A DNA stretch of 64,000 bases from Chloranthus sessilifolius (lineage: Eukaryota; Streptophyta; Magnoliopsida; Chloranthales; Chloranthaceae), in the NCBI GenBank assembly GCA_021018995.1, contig CM037584.1:147081317-147145316 (forward strand), written 5' to 3'. A model generated the notes under the pieces. The model ran no database searches and had not been told where the DNA came from. It saw only the letters and a program-made list of their open reading frames with translations. Positions 23,034-33,308 of the stretch are shown here, piece by piece; within the stretch, counting starts at the first letter, position 1, and every line of letters starts with the position of its first letter. A program made the position numbers and the translations under genes.

Positions 23034-23390
23034 AAGAACCATCCATGAGATCCTTGCTCCAATAATGACCCATGACTATCGATTTGATGGGTCGGACTTT
23101 CAGAGGAGGGACTCTTTCATTCACCATCCGAAAGCGACATGAGCATCAATCTGATGAAGCAATTACTCAGTTTGGTACTGAGGTAACATCCTTACTTTCT
23201 AATCGGCTCTTTCATCCTAAGTATACTTTCGAATCGACTCTTTCATCCGCCGTCCAAACTGAATATTCCTAAGCCTAAATCTTCATCGGCATCGTCAATT
23301 GGTGATGAGATAGATGCATAGGATGTTGTCTTCATCTATGAACCGATTACTCAGTTTGGTACCAAGGTAACATCCATACTTTGTAAGCAA
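23034..23390 (+). repeat. Old Tat-like LTR, right part and rearranged remnants
   Basis: 23,034-23,116 continues the old LTR interrupted at 9865; the join restores the conserved peptide register. 23,265-23,325 (cttcatcggcatcgtcaa, gatgagatagatgcatagga) instead matches the E2 LTR near 10,097-10,140 in the opposite orientation. A direct repeat, ATTACTCAGTTTGGTAC..GGTAACATCC, occurs at about 23,161-23,192 and 23,345-23,376. The stretch looks like a patchwork of degraded LTR pieces. Confidence 0.5.
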
Positions 23391-23391
23391 C

Positions 23392-23841
23392 ATGCATCAG
23401 CAAATTTATGCCGTTTTAGGTGGCCTTTGTTATGAGTATGAGCAGACACAAACATCTTTTCTTACGACACGTCCTCTTCCTTCTCTCAGCAGAGTTTATA
23501 AAATTTTGTTCTCCGAGGAGCAACGACATACGGTTATGGCTTCAGCTCCTGCTACCACATCCTCAGATAGTTATGCTTTTATTACTGATTATCAACCTCA
23601 TCTTGGTAGTGGTAGAGGCTCTGACTGTGGCTGTGGTAAGGGCCATGGTGGGAGAGGTAAAGGTTGTTCTTCTCCTGTTTGTGCCCATTGTCAGAAGACT
23701 GGATATGATCGTTATCATTGTTATAAGCTACATGGATATCCAGACTCATTTCAGTTGAGATCTTCTGCACATACATCTTCTACTTCCGGATTTGAGGCTA
23801 CTCTTAATACTATTAGTGCCCCTCCCCTTTGGATTCGTTGA
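23392..23841 (+). pseudogene. Copia gag fragment with CCHC knuckle
   Basis: The 149-codon frame has LGGLCYEYEQTQTSFLTT, typical of the copia gag C-terminal half, then a Gly-rich basic linker (GRGSDCGCGKGHGGRGKG). The knuckle CAHCQKTGYDRYHCYKLHGYP follows, where the usual GH is GY. The N-terminal half of gag is missing. Confidence 0.8.
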
Positions 23842-23947
23842 GTTCCTTCACGACATCTTGGAGATGGTTCCTACTGAGTTGAGATCACATGCTCCTACTT
23901 CTACACCTACATCCACTGCAGCCACTTCTACTACTATGACTGGAGCT

Positions 23948-24155
23948 CATGGATCAAAATATCGTCTGATACCGATACGTATCGGACGATACGTATCGGT
24001 ATCAGACTTGGGCGATACGGTACATTGTATGTAGATGCCCGGACGATACATTCAATGTATCGTCCGGTATTTTACTATTCCGATACGTATCGTCCGATAC
24101 GTATTTGTTTTGAGCTCGGACGATACGTATCCGATACCCGAAATTTTCACCCATG
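23948..24155. mobile_element. hAT-like MITE, copy 3
   Basis: The 208-bp element has ends CATGGATCAAAATATCG and CATGGGTGAAAATTTCG. It is flanked by 8-bp near-duplicates CTGGAGCT (23,940-23,947) and CTGGAGCA (24,156-24,163). The interior holds repeated CGATACGTATCG palindromes. It interrupts the copia remnant, so it is younger than that insertion. Confidence 0.88.
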
Positions 24156-24396
24156 CTGGAGCATCAAGTACATTTGCATTCCTTGCCACCTCCTAATATT
24201 CTCCTTGCTGGGTAATTGATTCTGGCGCTATCGACTATACGACGGGTGAGTCTCAGGACTTTACTACCTATGCACCTCCTAGTACCTCTGCCCAGGTTTG
24301 GCTTGCAGAAGGATTTGTTACTCCGGTGCTTGGAGTTGGGACCATCTCTTTATCTTCATCCCTGTCACTATCTCACACCTATTATTATGTATTATA
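24156..24396 (+). pseudogene. Copia protease fragment
   Basis: At about 24,206-24,250 the frame reads CWVIDSGAIDYTTG, the D-S-G-A active-site motif of copia aspartic protease. A short recognisable stretch follows, then the sequence breaks off at the deletion junction. It is too short to be functional. Confidence 0.7.
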
Positions 24397-24435
24397 CACC
24401 AATAATAAATAAATCCTAATTAATAAACATTAACA
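24397..24435 (-). repeat. Inverted copia LTR fragment at a deletion junction
   Basis: Read on the minus strand these 39 bp (starting TGTTAATGTTTATTAAT) match the first 39-40 bp of this element's own 3' LTR (25,135 onward, TGTTAGTGTTTATTAAT) with only a few differences. The piece lies exactly between the protease fragment and the RT tail, in inverted orientation. Confidence 0.75.
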
Positions 24436-25127
24436 CTGATCATACTCCTCTTTCACTTCAGAGACTTGTTGGAAGACTTGTTTATCTTACATTGACTCGT
24501 CCTGATATTACCTTTGCAATCAGCCTGATTAGTCAATTCATGCATGCTCCATGTATTTCACATATGGCTGCTGCTCACAGGATTTTGAGATATCTCAAAT
24601 CCCAACCTGATCAGTGAATTCTTAATTAGTCTCATGGTCATCTTTTTATAGTTGGGTACACTGATGCCAATTGGGCTGGTGCTACCACTGATAGGCGATC
24701 CACTTTAGGGTACTATGCATTCCTTGGTGGAAATCCTGTTGCATGGAAAAGCAAAAAAATAATTGTGGTTTCTCTTTCTAGTACAAAGGCTAAGTATCGT
24801 GTTATTGTTCATTGTGCTTCTGAGATGTTTTGGCTGCAATCTTTTATGATGGAACTTGGCTTTCCTATTTCTAGTTCTATGCCTCTTCACTGTGACAACG
24901 AAGTTCCTGAAAAGCTAGCCTCTGATTCTGTTTTACATGAGAGAGCTAACCATATCGATGTGGACATTCATTTTATATGCAAAAAAGTTTGGGATCACTC
25001 CTTTCAGCTTGTCGATATTGATTCTCCTCAACAACTTGCTGATGTCTTCACCAAGCCCCTTGGTCCTCCAATTCTTCAAGACATTATGGTCAAGCTGGGC
25101 ATGCATGAAATTCATGCCCCAGCTTGA
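24436..25127 (+). pseudogene. Copia RT C-terminus and RNase H
   Basis: The conserved end of copia RT is readable ([31 protein letters not shown]), followed by RNase H (GYTDANWAGATTDRRSTLGY, SLSSTKAKYR) and the terminal HIDVDIHFICKKV and ADVFTKPL blocks. A stop occurs near 24,616. 24,765-25,127 is open to the natural end. Confidence 0.85.
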
Positions 25128-25134
25128 GAGGGAG

Positions 25135-25325
25135 TGTTAGTGTTTATTAATGAGGCTTATTTATTACTGCTGTGTCATACATAGTAATGGGTGGGTGTGT
25201 GTATTATCTTTATTAATATAAAGGAAAATGAGTTAATTAGACTCATTAAGTCATTCTCTTCATCCCTTCTAGCTTTCTTCTATAACTCTAAACACCAGCC
25301 CTAAATAGATATTCTAACTCTAACA
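25135..25325 (+). repeat. 3' LTR of the copia remnant
   Basis: The 191-bp segment starts TGTTAG and ends CTAACA, an inverted terminal pair, directly after the purine tract GAGAGGGAG. No partner 5' LTR is present, so the right boundary rests on the terminal motif alone. Confidence 0.7.
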
Positions 25326-25388
25326 TAAACCATCTTCATCTATTCTAATCTAACCCTAAAATACTAAACCTGATCCTATTCCTCTTTC

Positions 25389-25700
25389 AAATTTGGGCAT
25401 CCACGTCAAAACCAATTGGCTATGAGTGAAAGGGCCCATAATCTTATAAGAGGAGAGACAAAGCTATGAATACCCAATGTGGGACTAAACTGCAACATGC
25501 CCCTGCACGTATTGGCCGGACTGAGCCAAATCATGTGGAGAATTGAACTAGGTGACTTGGAGTGGAGAAAGGCCTGCTCTGATACCATAATAAATCTGGG
25601 CATCCATCTCAACACTAATTGGCTATGAGTGGAGGGGCCCGGGATATTATAAGAGGATAGACAAGGCTATGAATACCCGATGCAGGACTAAACTTCAACA
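25389..25700 (-). mobile_element. TRIM/SMART-like miniature LTR retrotransposon
   Basis: Two direct repeats of 109 bp (25,389-25,497 and 25,592-25,700) share GGGCATCCA, ATTGGCTATGAGTG and GCTATGAATACCC blocks. On the minus strand each starts TGTTG.AGTTTAGTCC. The 94-bp interior has an initiator-Met primer site (minus-strand TGGTATCAGAGC, about 25,576-25,587) next to the right repeat and a purine-rich GTGCAGGGGCA before the left repeat. There is no coding capacity. No clear target duplication is visible. Confidence 0.82.
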
Positions 25701-25853
25701 AATGAGATACTAACATAAATTCAGGGAGTGATGAAAATATGGATAATGGGGGAAATAAATTATTTATTTTAATGTTGCATAATCTTTAGGATGCTTGAAT
25801 AGGAAGTTTACTCGTTGTTACTTACAGCACTTAGCATTATGATGATCTGAATT
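25701..25853. other. No feature seen
   Basis: AT-rich sequence between the TRIM-like element and a MITE, without a reading frame, repeat or RNA gene that I can recognise. Confidence 0.5.
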
Positions 25854-26028
25854 CATGGGTCAGAAATTCGGAAAACCGATACGTATTGGTTCCGGACGAT
25901 ACATTCCAATGTATCGTCTGGTATTTTGGATTTTTGTATGGGAGGCACTGATACGGTACCTTGAATGTACCGTATCGATGAGGTCCAAAACCGATACGTA
26001 TCGGTATCGGACGATATTTTGATCCATG
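25854..26028. mobile_element. hAT-like MITE, copy 4
   Basis: The 175-bp element has termini CATGGGTCAGAAATTCGG and CATGGATCAAAATATCG and a perfect 8-bp duplication TCTGAATT (25,846-25,853 and 26,029-26,036). The interior shows CCGATACGTATCGG and GGTACCTTGAATGTACC, both near-palindromic. Confidence 0.9.
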
Positions 26029-27036
26029 TCTGAATTAGAAGGTTTGCACAGGAGTTCCCGTTGACATATACGCTTGAGGCGTCCTGACGTTTTTGGTATT
26101 TTCTCATTTTCTATACAAGTTGCTTTAAGAGAGTAATTCAAGCATTTTATTTTTAATGAAATTATATTTGTTTTGTTACAAAAATATTTCCCTAATAGTT
26201 TCTTCACCTTAGAATTTTCAAAGACTCTTTTGGACATTTCTTTCGAGCATTATTCAAAGAATGAATCACATTCTGCATAGGCAAAGTGTCACCACTTCAG
26301 CATTATTTAAAGCATGAACCACATTCTGCATTGACAAAGTGCCATCACCTTCAAATCCTTGATTTCCAATACGTATTGGTACCCACTGATACCGAAATGT
26401 AGAAATTATCAGCAAAGAATTTGGTACATATTGGACGGTCCTTTAAACAATTTATCGGGGTTAAAACGGTTTAGGGTTCAAACTATTGGATGTATCGACT
26501 GATAATTTTAAATTTCATATTGAAATTTAAAATTATCAGACTATATAGTTTGATAATTTTAATAATTTGATATCATCGAATAATCTGGAAGGTACTATAC
26601 GATACAATAACACTGTTGCTCTTGTAACACCCTCGTCCAATACCGATACTGATCAAATGATCTTTTAAACCATGCATCAGCCTAGTTTGATGAACTGTTC
26701 TTAATTATTTAATCTCTGTCTCTCTCTCTCTCTCAAATAGGTCTTCGAGACTATACTCAAGACAATTTTGAAACTCCTCAATCCTCATAAGATACATATT
26801 ATAGAATTTGCTCAGCATGCTTTAATTTTTCTCATACTTATAATCTAGATTTGACTTGATATGCACATAGGAACCCAAATGCTGATTTTCACTACTTACA
26901 GGACCCGGTGTTTCATCTTAGAAATTGGAGAATCACCTCCAAAGCAACAATACAACCTACTTGATGGGAAATCATACTAAGAATAAAACTATACTGAGCT
27001 GGCTGCTGGCACATCTGATTCAGTGCTGGTTGATGG
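26029..27036. other. Non-coding stretch before the copia element
   Basis: A probable fifth, degenerate MITE lies at 26,357-26,674, and a (CT)n run at about 26,715-26,737. I see no exon of the neighbouring HNH-family gene here on the minus strand. The stretch runs directly into the copia target site GATGG (27,032-27,036). Confidence 0.5.
26357..26674. mobile_element. Degenerate relative of the CATGG-type MITE
   Basis: It has CCAATACGTATTGG near its left end, CCGATACTGATCAAATGATC near its right end, and a right terminus reading CATGGTTTAAAAGATC in reverse complement, as in the family. The left terminus and target duplication are not clear, so the boundary is approximate. Confidence 0.45.
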
Positions 27037-27054
27037 TGTTGTATTAGAGGTTGG

Positions 27055-27235
27055 GTCGCTCGAGCGGGAACCAAATCCGCTCGAGCGAGGTTAGCACTCA
27101 ATTAGAGCAATCTTTCGGGAAAAAGTCGCTCGAGCAAGTTTGGTTCCTGCTTGAGCGACCTGCGCACTATTGTGAAGGAATTTTCTCGGGTTTTAGTTGC
27201 TCAAGTGAGTTTGGTTGTCGCTCGAGCGACCCGCG
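27055..27235. repeat. CTCGAG palindrome cluster in the copia LTR
   Basis: Five or six copies of GTCGCTCGAGCG or its degenerate forms (GCTCGAGCGAGG, TGCTTGAGCGACC) occur with roughly 20-40-bp spacing upstream of the TATA box. The 3' LTR holds a shorter version at about 31,803-31,935. Confidence 0.85.
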
Positions 27236-27305
27236 ACGTCAAGCTACGTGTAGATTCCGATTTTTGAGCAGTTTCTCTTGGGTCAGAAGTAGGATTTGGG
27301 ACTTC

Positions 27306-27313
27306 TATATATA
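27306..27313 (+). promoter_or_regulatory. Copia LTR TATA box
   Basis: TATATATA lies about 430 bp before the LTR end. The matching position in the 3' LTR reads TATATAAA (32,006-32,013). It is the probable core promoter of the element. Confidence 0.65.
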
Positions 27314-27738
27314 GGGAAAGTTCATGGACGAAAGTTAGAGCTTTTGAGAGAGTTTTTCAAGAGAGAAAAACTTGGGTGAATACTTTGGAGAGGCAAGGTA
27401 TTGAAGAAGAGTTTGGGGATTGAAGCCGTTCTTGTATCGGAATCGTTACTATATTCTGGCAGATCTCTTCTCTATTCTTTGAAGGACAACGTCCTTTGTT
27501 TAACAGTGGTTTTACTGTTGAAGATCGTGTTTGATCTTGTTTGAGAGTGCACTAGAGAGAAGAGAGTATGTGCGTTGTAAACGTTCATAAATAGTGCATA
27601 TACTCCCGTGGACGTAGCTCTTGATTGGGTGAACCACATAAATCTTTTGTGTTGTGTGTGTGATTTTTCTTTTGCATCTTATTTTTCCACATTCATCGCG
27701 ATCGAGAGTTCGGTAGTGTGGGTTGAATTCCTAAAAGG

Positions 27739-27751
27739 TGGTATCAGAGCC
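27739..27751 (+). other. Copia primer-binding site
   Basis: TGGTATCAGAGCC starts 2 nt after the 5' LTR and is complementary to the 3' end of plant initiator methionine tRNA. Confidence 0.9.
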
Positions 27752-27765
27752 AAGTTTACGCTATA

Positions 27766-28533
27766 ATGGCGATGAAGGTCTCGAATGGATGATTCGAGGT
27801 GGAGAAGTTTTCAGGGAAGAGTAACTTCGCTTTGTGGCAAGTCAAGCTCACAAATCTTCTTGTCCAACAAGGCATTAATGATGCTTTACTTGGGAAGGAG
27901 ATGGGAAAAAGGCAGAGATGTTCGATGAAGAGTGGAACTCTATTGATAAGAGAGTCGTAAGCACTATTCGACTGTGCTTGTCCGATGAAATTCTGTACAG
28001 CGTTCTTCATGAGAAGATGATCGTGGAACTATGGAAGAAGATGGAATCTCTTTACATGACAAAGTCGTTGCCCAATAGACTCTTGATGAAGAAGCAACTC
28101 TATACCCTTCGTATGAAGGTTGGTACGCGTATTCATGACCATTTGAATTCGTTTAATAAAATAGTTAGTGAACTATTGAGCATTGAGGTGAAACTTGAAG
28201 AAGAAGATCTTGCACTTCTCTTGCTCACCTCATTGCCACCATCTTATGAGCACCTTGTTACCACATTAATTTATGGTAAAGATGCTATTGTTGTCGAAGA
28301 AGTGACTGCTGCACTTCTTTCCGACAAATTGAGAAAACAACCCGAATCTAACTCCGAAGGGATTAGTCTCTTGAGCGAAAGAGGTCGGAACCATGATTGT
28401 AAAAGAGACAAGTCCTGAGGGGATAATAAATCAAAGAGAGAAAACAACAGGTCCAAATCTAGGAGTGACAGAAAGGATGTTATATGTTACTTTCGTAAGC
28501 AATCTAGACATATTGGCAAATATTGCAAGTAGA
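27766..28533 (+). pseudogene. Copia gag
   Basis: From ATG 27,766 the frame hits TGA at 27,790. It then continues as a copia gag (EKFSGKSNFALWQVKLTNLL, IRLCLSDEILYSVL, LTSLPPSYEHLVTTL) after a frameshift near 27,907. A further TGA lies at 28,416. The zinc knuckle reads CYFRKQSRHIGKYCK, so its second cysteine has become arginine. The pattern is of a dead copy rather than a regulated stop. Confidence 0.85.
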
Positions 28534-28535
28534 GA

Positions 28536-28880
28536 TTGAATAAAGATAAGTGTGATGAAGGGACTTCGCAACAAGCCAGTGTTGCTAAGTCAGATTCTGA
28601 TGAAGACCTATTGTGTGAATTGTTTAGCTCCAGTCAGTTTGATGGCAGATGGATCTTAGATTCAGGGGCACCGTATCACATGTGTCCGTACAGGGATTGG
28701 TTTGACCAGTATAAGGAAGCCAATAGTGAGACGATTTTGATGGAGAATGATAGTGTATGTGAAGCAGTGGGTATCGGATCTATCAGAATCAAAATGTTTG
28801 ATGGTTGTGTTCGCACTCTTACTGAGGTTAGGCATGTGCCTGATTTGAAGAAAAATCTAATCTCGTTGGGGGTTAGATGA
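28536..28880 (+). pseudogene. Copia aspartic protease
   Basis: The open frame contains WILDSGAPYHMCP (active-site D-S-G-A) and the downstream VRHVPDLKKNLISLG block that ends the copia protease domain. A frameshift near 28,870 separates it from the integrase region. Confidence 0.85.
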
Positions 28881-29860
28881 GATAGGTTGTCGAGTCATCC
28901 TAGAATTCGATAAACTAAAGGTCGTACGTGGTGCTATGACCTTGATGAAAGGTGAAAAGATGGGAAATCTCTATACTCTCGTAGGCAACACAATCAACGA
29001 TAGTGGTGTTGCGGCTACGAAAGATTTCAAGGATCTCTCTGATTTATGGCACAAAAGGCTTGGTCACATGAGTGAACGAGCGCTGACAGAGCTCATAAAG
29101 AATAATGCAATTTCTGACATTCAAACTTGTAAGCTGAATTTTGTAAAGACTGCATCTTCGAGAAGCAGAAGAAAGTCAGTTTCTCCACAGGAAAGCATAT
29201 TTCGAAGGGACTGATTGACTATATACATTTAGATGTATGGGGACCGACTAAAGTCACTTCGGTGGGTGGAGCCAACTATTTTGTGTCATTCATAGATGAC
29301 TACTCTAGGAAAGTTTGGGTGTATCCGATTAAAAATAAGTCGGATGTGTTTCAGAAATTTAGGCAGTGGTAGAGTATGGTTGAAAAGCAGACAAATAGGA
29401 AGGTGAAGATTCTTAGATCAGATAATGGTAGGGAATACCTGTCATCAGAGTTCAAGGTTTACTGTGAAAATCAAGGGATTGTTAGATGACATTTAACAGT
29501 ACCTGGAAATCTTCAACAAAATTGCGTGACAGAGAGGATGAACAGAACACTACTAGAAAAAACTCGGTGTATGTTGAATCATTTCGGCTTGAGTCATGGG
29601 TTTTGGGCAGAGGCAGTGAACACAACATATTACTTGATCAACCGATCGCCTTCAACGACTTTGAATTCTAAAACTGTAGATGAGGTTTGGTATGGAAGAC
29701 ACGGGAATTACTCTCATTTGAGGGTATTTGGATATGCTGTTTATGCATTACTTAAGGAAAGTGAACAATCCAAGTTAGATCTAAAATCTAAAAAGTGTGT
29801 TTGATTGGCTATGGTGAAGGAGTCAAGGGTTATCATTTATAGGATACACAATCTCACAAA
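28881..29860 (+). pseudogene. Copia integrase
   Basis: The pre-integrase block with its HHCC histidines (LWHKRLGHMSERAL) is followed by the catalytic core. The acidic residues are visible in LDVWGP, RSDNGREY and TERMNRTLLEK. Interruptions include a frameshift near 29,150-29,210, TAG near 29,370, TGA near 29,487 and a further stop near 29,802. The FGYAVYALLK block ends the core. Confidence 0.85.
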
Positions 29861-31735
29861 GTGATAGTTGAAAGAGATGTTACTTTCAATAAAGATGAGT
29901 TTTCGATGAAAAGGGCGGAAGACAAATCTCAGTCATCTGGTGAACCACAAGTACAAGTTGATGTTGAAAGACATGAGCATAATGAGAAGGATAATGAAGA
30001 CTCTGAAATAGAGCATGATGACACAATATCTCAAGACTTGTGGTCCCAAGTTCCAGTTCAAATTACCTTGAGAAGGTCAGAAAGGACGAAGAAGCGTCCT
30101 GAAAAATTTAAGGATATGGTTCCTTTAACACTTGCATTGATCACAGAGAATGAGGAACCAAACACGGTTTTAGAAGCTCGGGCAGATACAAATGCAGTAA
30201 AGTGGCAGTTAGCTATGGAAGAAGAATGACAGTCACTTTTGAAGAATGAAACTTGGGATCTCATGAAACTTCCTGAAGGGAAGAGAGTCATCGGTTGTAA
30301 ATGGGTCATTCGAAAGAAAGAAGGTGATAAGAGTGAGACTTTGAAGTTCAAAGCAAGGCTAGTTGCAAAGGGGTTCTCTCAGATAGAGGGAATCGATTAC
30401 AATGGGATATTCTCTCCGGTTGCGAAGCACACTTCGATTTGCATGTTGTTAGCAGTCGTTGCTTAGAAAGATCTAGAACTAGAACAGATGGATGTGAAAA
30501 AAGCTTTCCTCCATGGAGATCTTTAGGAAGAAATTTATATGCGACAGCCAGAAGGATTTGAAGCAGAAGGGTCAGAATCACTTGTTTGTAGATTGAAGAA
30601 ATCCTTGTACGGTCTCAAGCAGGCACCCAGGCAGTGGTACAAGAAATTTGATTCGTATATGCTGAATATAGGGTATCATAGAGGGCAGTATGATTGTTGT
30701 GTCTACTGGAAAAAGTATTGTAAAGGGGAGAGAATCTTCTTAATTTTCTATGTAGATGATATGCTAATAGTAGCATGAAGCAAGGTTGAAATCAACAAGC
30801 TAAAGCAATCATTGAGCCAGAAGTTTGAGATGATGGATCTTGGTTTCGCAAATAAGATCCTAGGTATGGAAACCACAAGGGATCGTGAGAAGAAAAAGTT
30901 TTAATTAACTCAAAGGACTTTTATCCAAAAGCTCCTTGAGAAGTACAATATGAATAATGCCAAGCTTGTATCAACTCTTCTTGCAAGGCATTTTAAACTC
31001 ATAAAGAAGATGAGTTCGTCCACACAGGCAGAAAGGGAATACATGAAGAATATTTCGTATGCAAATGTTGTTGGGAGTTTGATGTATGCCATGGTGAGTA
31101 CACGTCTAGATTTAACACAGGTCTTGAGTGTGGTTTGCAAGTATATGTCTAATCCAGGTAAGGAACATTGGCTTGCAATGAAATGGATATTGAGATATCT
31201 GAAAGGTACAACTGAATATGGTTTGATGTTTGAAGGTGGAGATACATGCGAGTTGGATCTCTATGGTTATGTTGATTCCGACTATGCTGGTGACCTTGAG
31301 AGAAGAAGGTCAACCATGGGGTACATGTTCATCTTGACAGGTGGAGCAATCAATTGGAAGTCTATGCTCTAAGGGATAGTTGCGACGTCAACTACAGAAG
31401 CCGAGTATGTAGCGGCTATAGAAGCGGCTAACGAAGCTTTATGACTTAAAAGGTTTGGTTAGTGAGTTTGGTGAGGTTAATGAGAGCACCAATATCTTCT
31501 GGGACAGTAAGAGTGTCATTCACCTAGCAAAGAACCAGGTCTTTCATGCTAGAACAAAGCATATAAATGTCTAATATCATTTTATCTGAGATATGATAGA
31601 AGATGGAGTAATATCGGTTGAGAAGATCGATACGAAAGAAAACGCAGCGGACATGTTGACCAAGCCGATTACACAAATTAAGTTTAGGCATTGCCTAAAC
31701 TTGATTAACACTTGTCGAAGATGTTGATGCTCATT
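29861..31735 (+). pseudogene. Copia reverse transcriptase and RNase H
   Basis: RT blocks are clear: [53 protein letters not shown], and the catalytic YVDD at 30,749-30,760. RNase H follows (DSDYAGDLERRRSTMGYMF, TSTTEAEYVA, NAADMLTKPI). In-frame stops occur at about 30,226, 30,464, 30,524, 30,776, 30,901 and 31,370, with a frameshift near 31,440. Confidence 0.88.
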
Positions 31736-31775
31736 GGGGCGGTGATGTGGTTGGGGATGAAACCTAGGTAGAGAT

Positions 31776-32452
31776 TGTTGTATTAGATTTCACCCCAAGG
31801 TTGGGTTGCTAGAGCGGGAACCAAATCCGCTCGAGCGAGGTTAGCACTCAACTAGAGCAATCTTTCGGGAAAAAGTCGCTCGAGCGAGTTTTGTTCCCAC
31901 TCGAGCAAGTATGGTTGTCGCTCGAGCGACCTGCGACGTAAAGTTATGTGTAAACTCCGGTTTTTGAGCAGTTTCTCTTGGGTTAGAAGTAGGATTCGAG
32001 ACTTCTATATAAAGGAAAAGTTCATGGATGAAAGTTGAAACTTTTGAGAGAGTTTTTCAAGAGAGAAAACTTGGGTGAATACTTTGGAGAGGCAAGGTAT
32101 TGAAGAAGGGTTTGGGGATTGAAGATCTGATTGAAGCCGTTCTTGTGTCAGAATCATTAGTATATTCCGGCAAATCTCTTCTCTGTTCTTTGAAGGACAA
32201 CGTCCTTGGTTTAACAATGGTTTTACTGTTGAAGATCGTGTTTGATCTTGCTTGAGAGTGCACTAAAGAGAAGAGAGTGTGTGCGTTGTAAACGTTCATA
32301 AATAGTGCATATACTCCCGTGAACATAGCCCTCGATTGGGTGAACCACGTAAATCTTAGCCCTCGATTGTGTGTGATTGTTCTTTTGCATCTTCTTATTT
32401 TTCCGCATTCATCGCGATCGGAAGTTCGGTAGTGTAAGTCGAATTCCTAACA
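31776..32452 (+). repeat. Copia 3' LTR
   Basis: The 677-bp repeat starts TGTTGTATTAG and ends CCTAACA, followed by the target duplication GATGG. Relative to the 5' LTR it lacks about 50 bp of the CTCGAG cluster and has a small insertion near 32,115. Confidence 0.93.
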
Positions 32453-32457
32453 GATGG

Positions 32458-33308
32458 CACACATACTCAATCTTCAATGTATCAAGCTCACCATATTTCA
32501 TGAATTCAATTATATATAGAGTTAACTTGGTTTTGGTAAATTTCTAACTAACTTAAAAGTCTTGGACCAATACAGCCTTGAAGAATAATTGATAAGACAA
32601 ACTGCAAGAACTTAAAGAATTTTCAGCAATAGTTGCTTCTATATGTGCACAAATAATCACCCAGTTATGTTCCATGAAATCTGTCTTACGTAGAAAAGCT
32701 CTAAACTTCACAATTATTACTAGCTTTCACTTCAATAATTGTCAGAGTTAAAACTCCAATGAAGCTTGTGAAAAAGTCAACAAATCTGGTTAGGGAGCTG
32801 AATCGTGATCAATTGCTAGTTCACCATGGCCCTGCTTTAATGATGATTTTACTATAAGTAAAAGGCCAGTGTAAAGTAATGCATTGAATCGTGCTTTGAG
32901 AGAGTCAATATTCGCTCCCCGAAAGAACAGAGTGCTGGAAGAGTGTCTGGGCTCATTAGCTATTTTTTATACAAAGGAAAATTTTCTATCCCATTTTCAA
33001 ACTCGAAGCATGCTATGAATATTGCCACTACATATATGATAGTCAGATTTATTAGCAACAGAAAACATTTTGAGAGAAGTTTATTTCAGCTAGGAAGAGT
33101 CTGCCCCTTCCTCAATTTCTTTTTCTTCCTCCTTTTATGTGTTTTGCTCTTATTGATATAAATGTTTTCATTAAAAAAAAAAAGTACAATAGTGAATTAA
33201 TACCATAAGCTAAGAAGTACCTTTTAATTGCATCCATCTAGAAATTACACTTACATGACTGAAAGTAAATATAGCTTAATCAGATACTTGTTTAAGAGGA
33301 AAACTTAC
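32458..33308. other. No exon found; downstream side of the HNH-family gene
   Basis: The sequence is AT-rich and holds a poly-A run at about 33,172-33,182. I searched the minus strand for the exon expected after 33,309 (one beginning G-TAT-TG, coding for a cysteine and then an HNH module) and did not find it. Confidence 0.5.

Larger units (their letters stand above)
23392..25325 (+). mobile_element. 5'-truncated Ty1/copia remnant
   Basis: In order it contains a gag fragment with zinc knuckle, a protease active-site segment, the C-terminal end of reverse transcriptase, RNase H to the pol stop, a purine tract (GAGAGGGAG) and a 3' LTR (25,135-25,325). Integrase and most of RT are deleted between about 24,396 and 24,436. 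No 5' LTR is visible. A MITE (23,948-24,155) lies between gag and protease. Confidence 0.85.
27037..27736 (+). repeat. Copia 5' LTR
   Basis: The 700-bp LTR carries several TCGCTCGAGCGA-type palindromes (27,057-27,232), a TATA box TATATATA at 27,306-27,313, and the end CCTAAAA where CCTAACA is expected. The 3' LTR has the same layout but lacks part of the palindrome cluster. Confidence 0.93.
27037..32452 (+). mobile_element. Full-length dead Ty1/copia element
   Basis: LTRs at 27,037-27,736 and 31,776-32,452 start TGTTGTATTAG and end CCTAACA (CCTAAAA in the 5' copy). They are flanked by a perfect 5-bp target duplication GATGG (27,032-27,036 and 32,453-32,457). The initiator-Met primer site is at 27,739. 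The gag-PR-INT-RT-RNaseH order defines copia. Stops and frameshifts occur in every domain. Motifs such as LWHKRLGHMSERAL and KSLYGLKQAPRQWYK resemble Tnt1/Tork-type elements. Confidence 0.95.

Noticed and set aside
25576..25587. Fragment of a tRNA-Met gene
   Set aside because: Only the 12-base primer-site complement is present, next to LTR repeats. There is no cloverleaf.
26913..27036. Missing HNH exon on the minus strand before the copia element
   Set aside because: A TTGTATTGT string resembles the expected exon start, but the translation lacks cysteines and the HNH motif.
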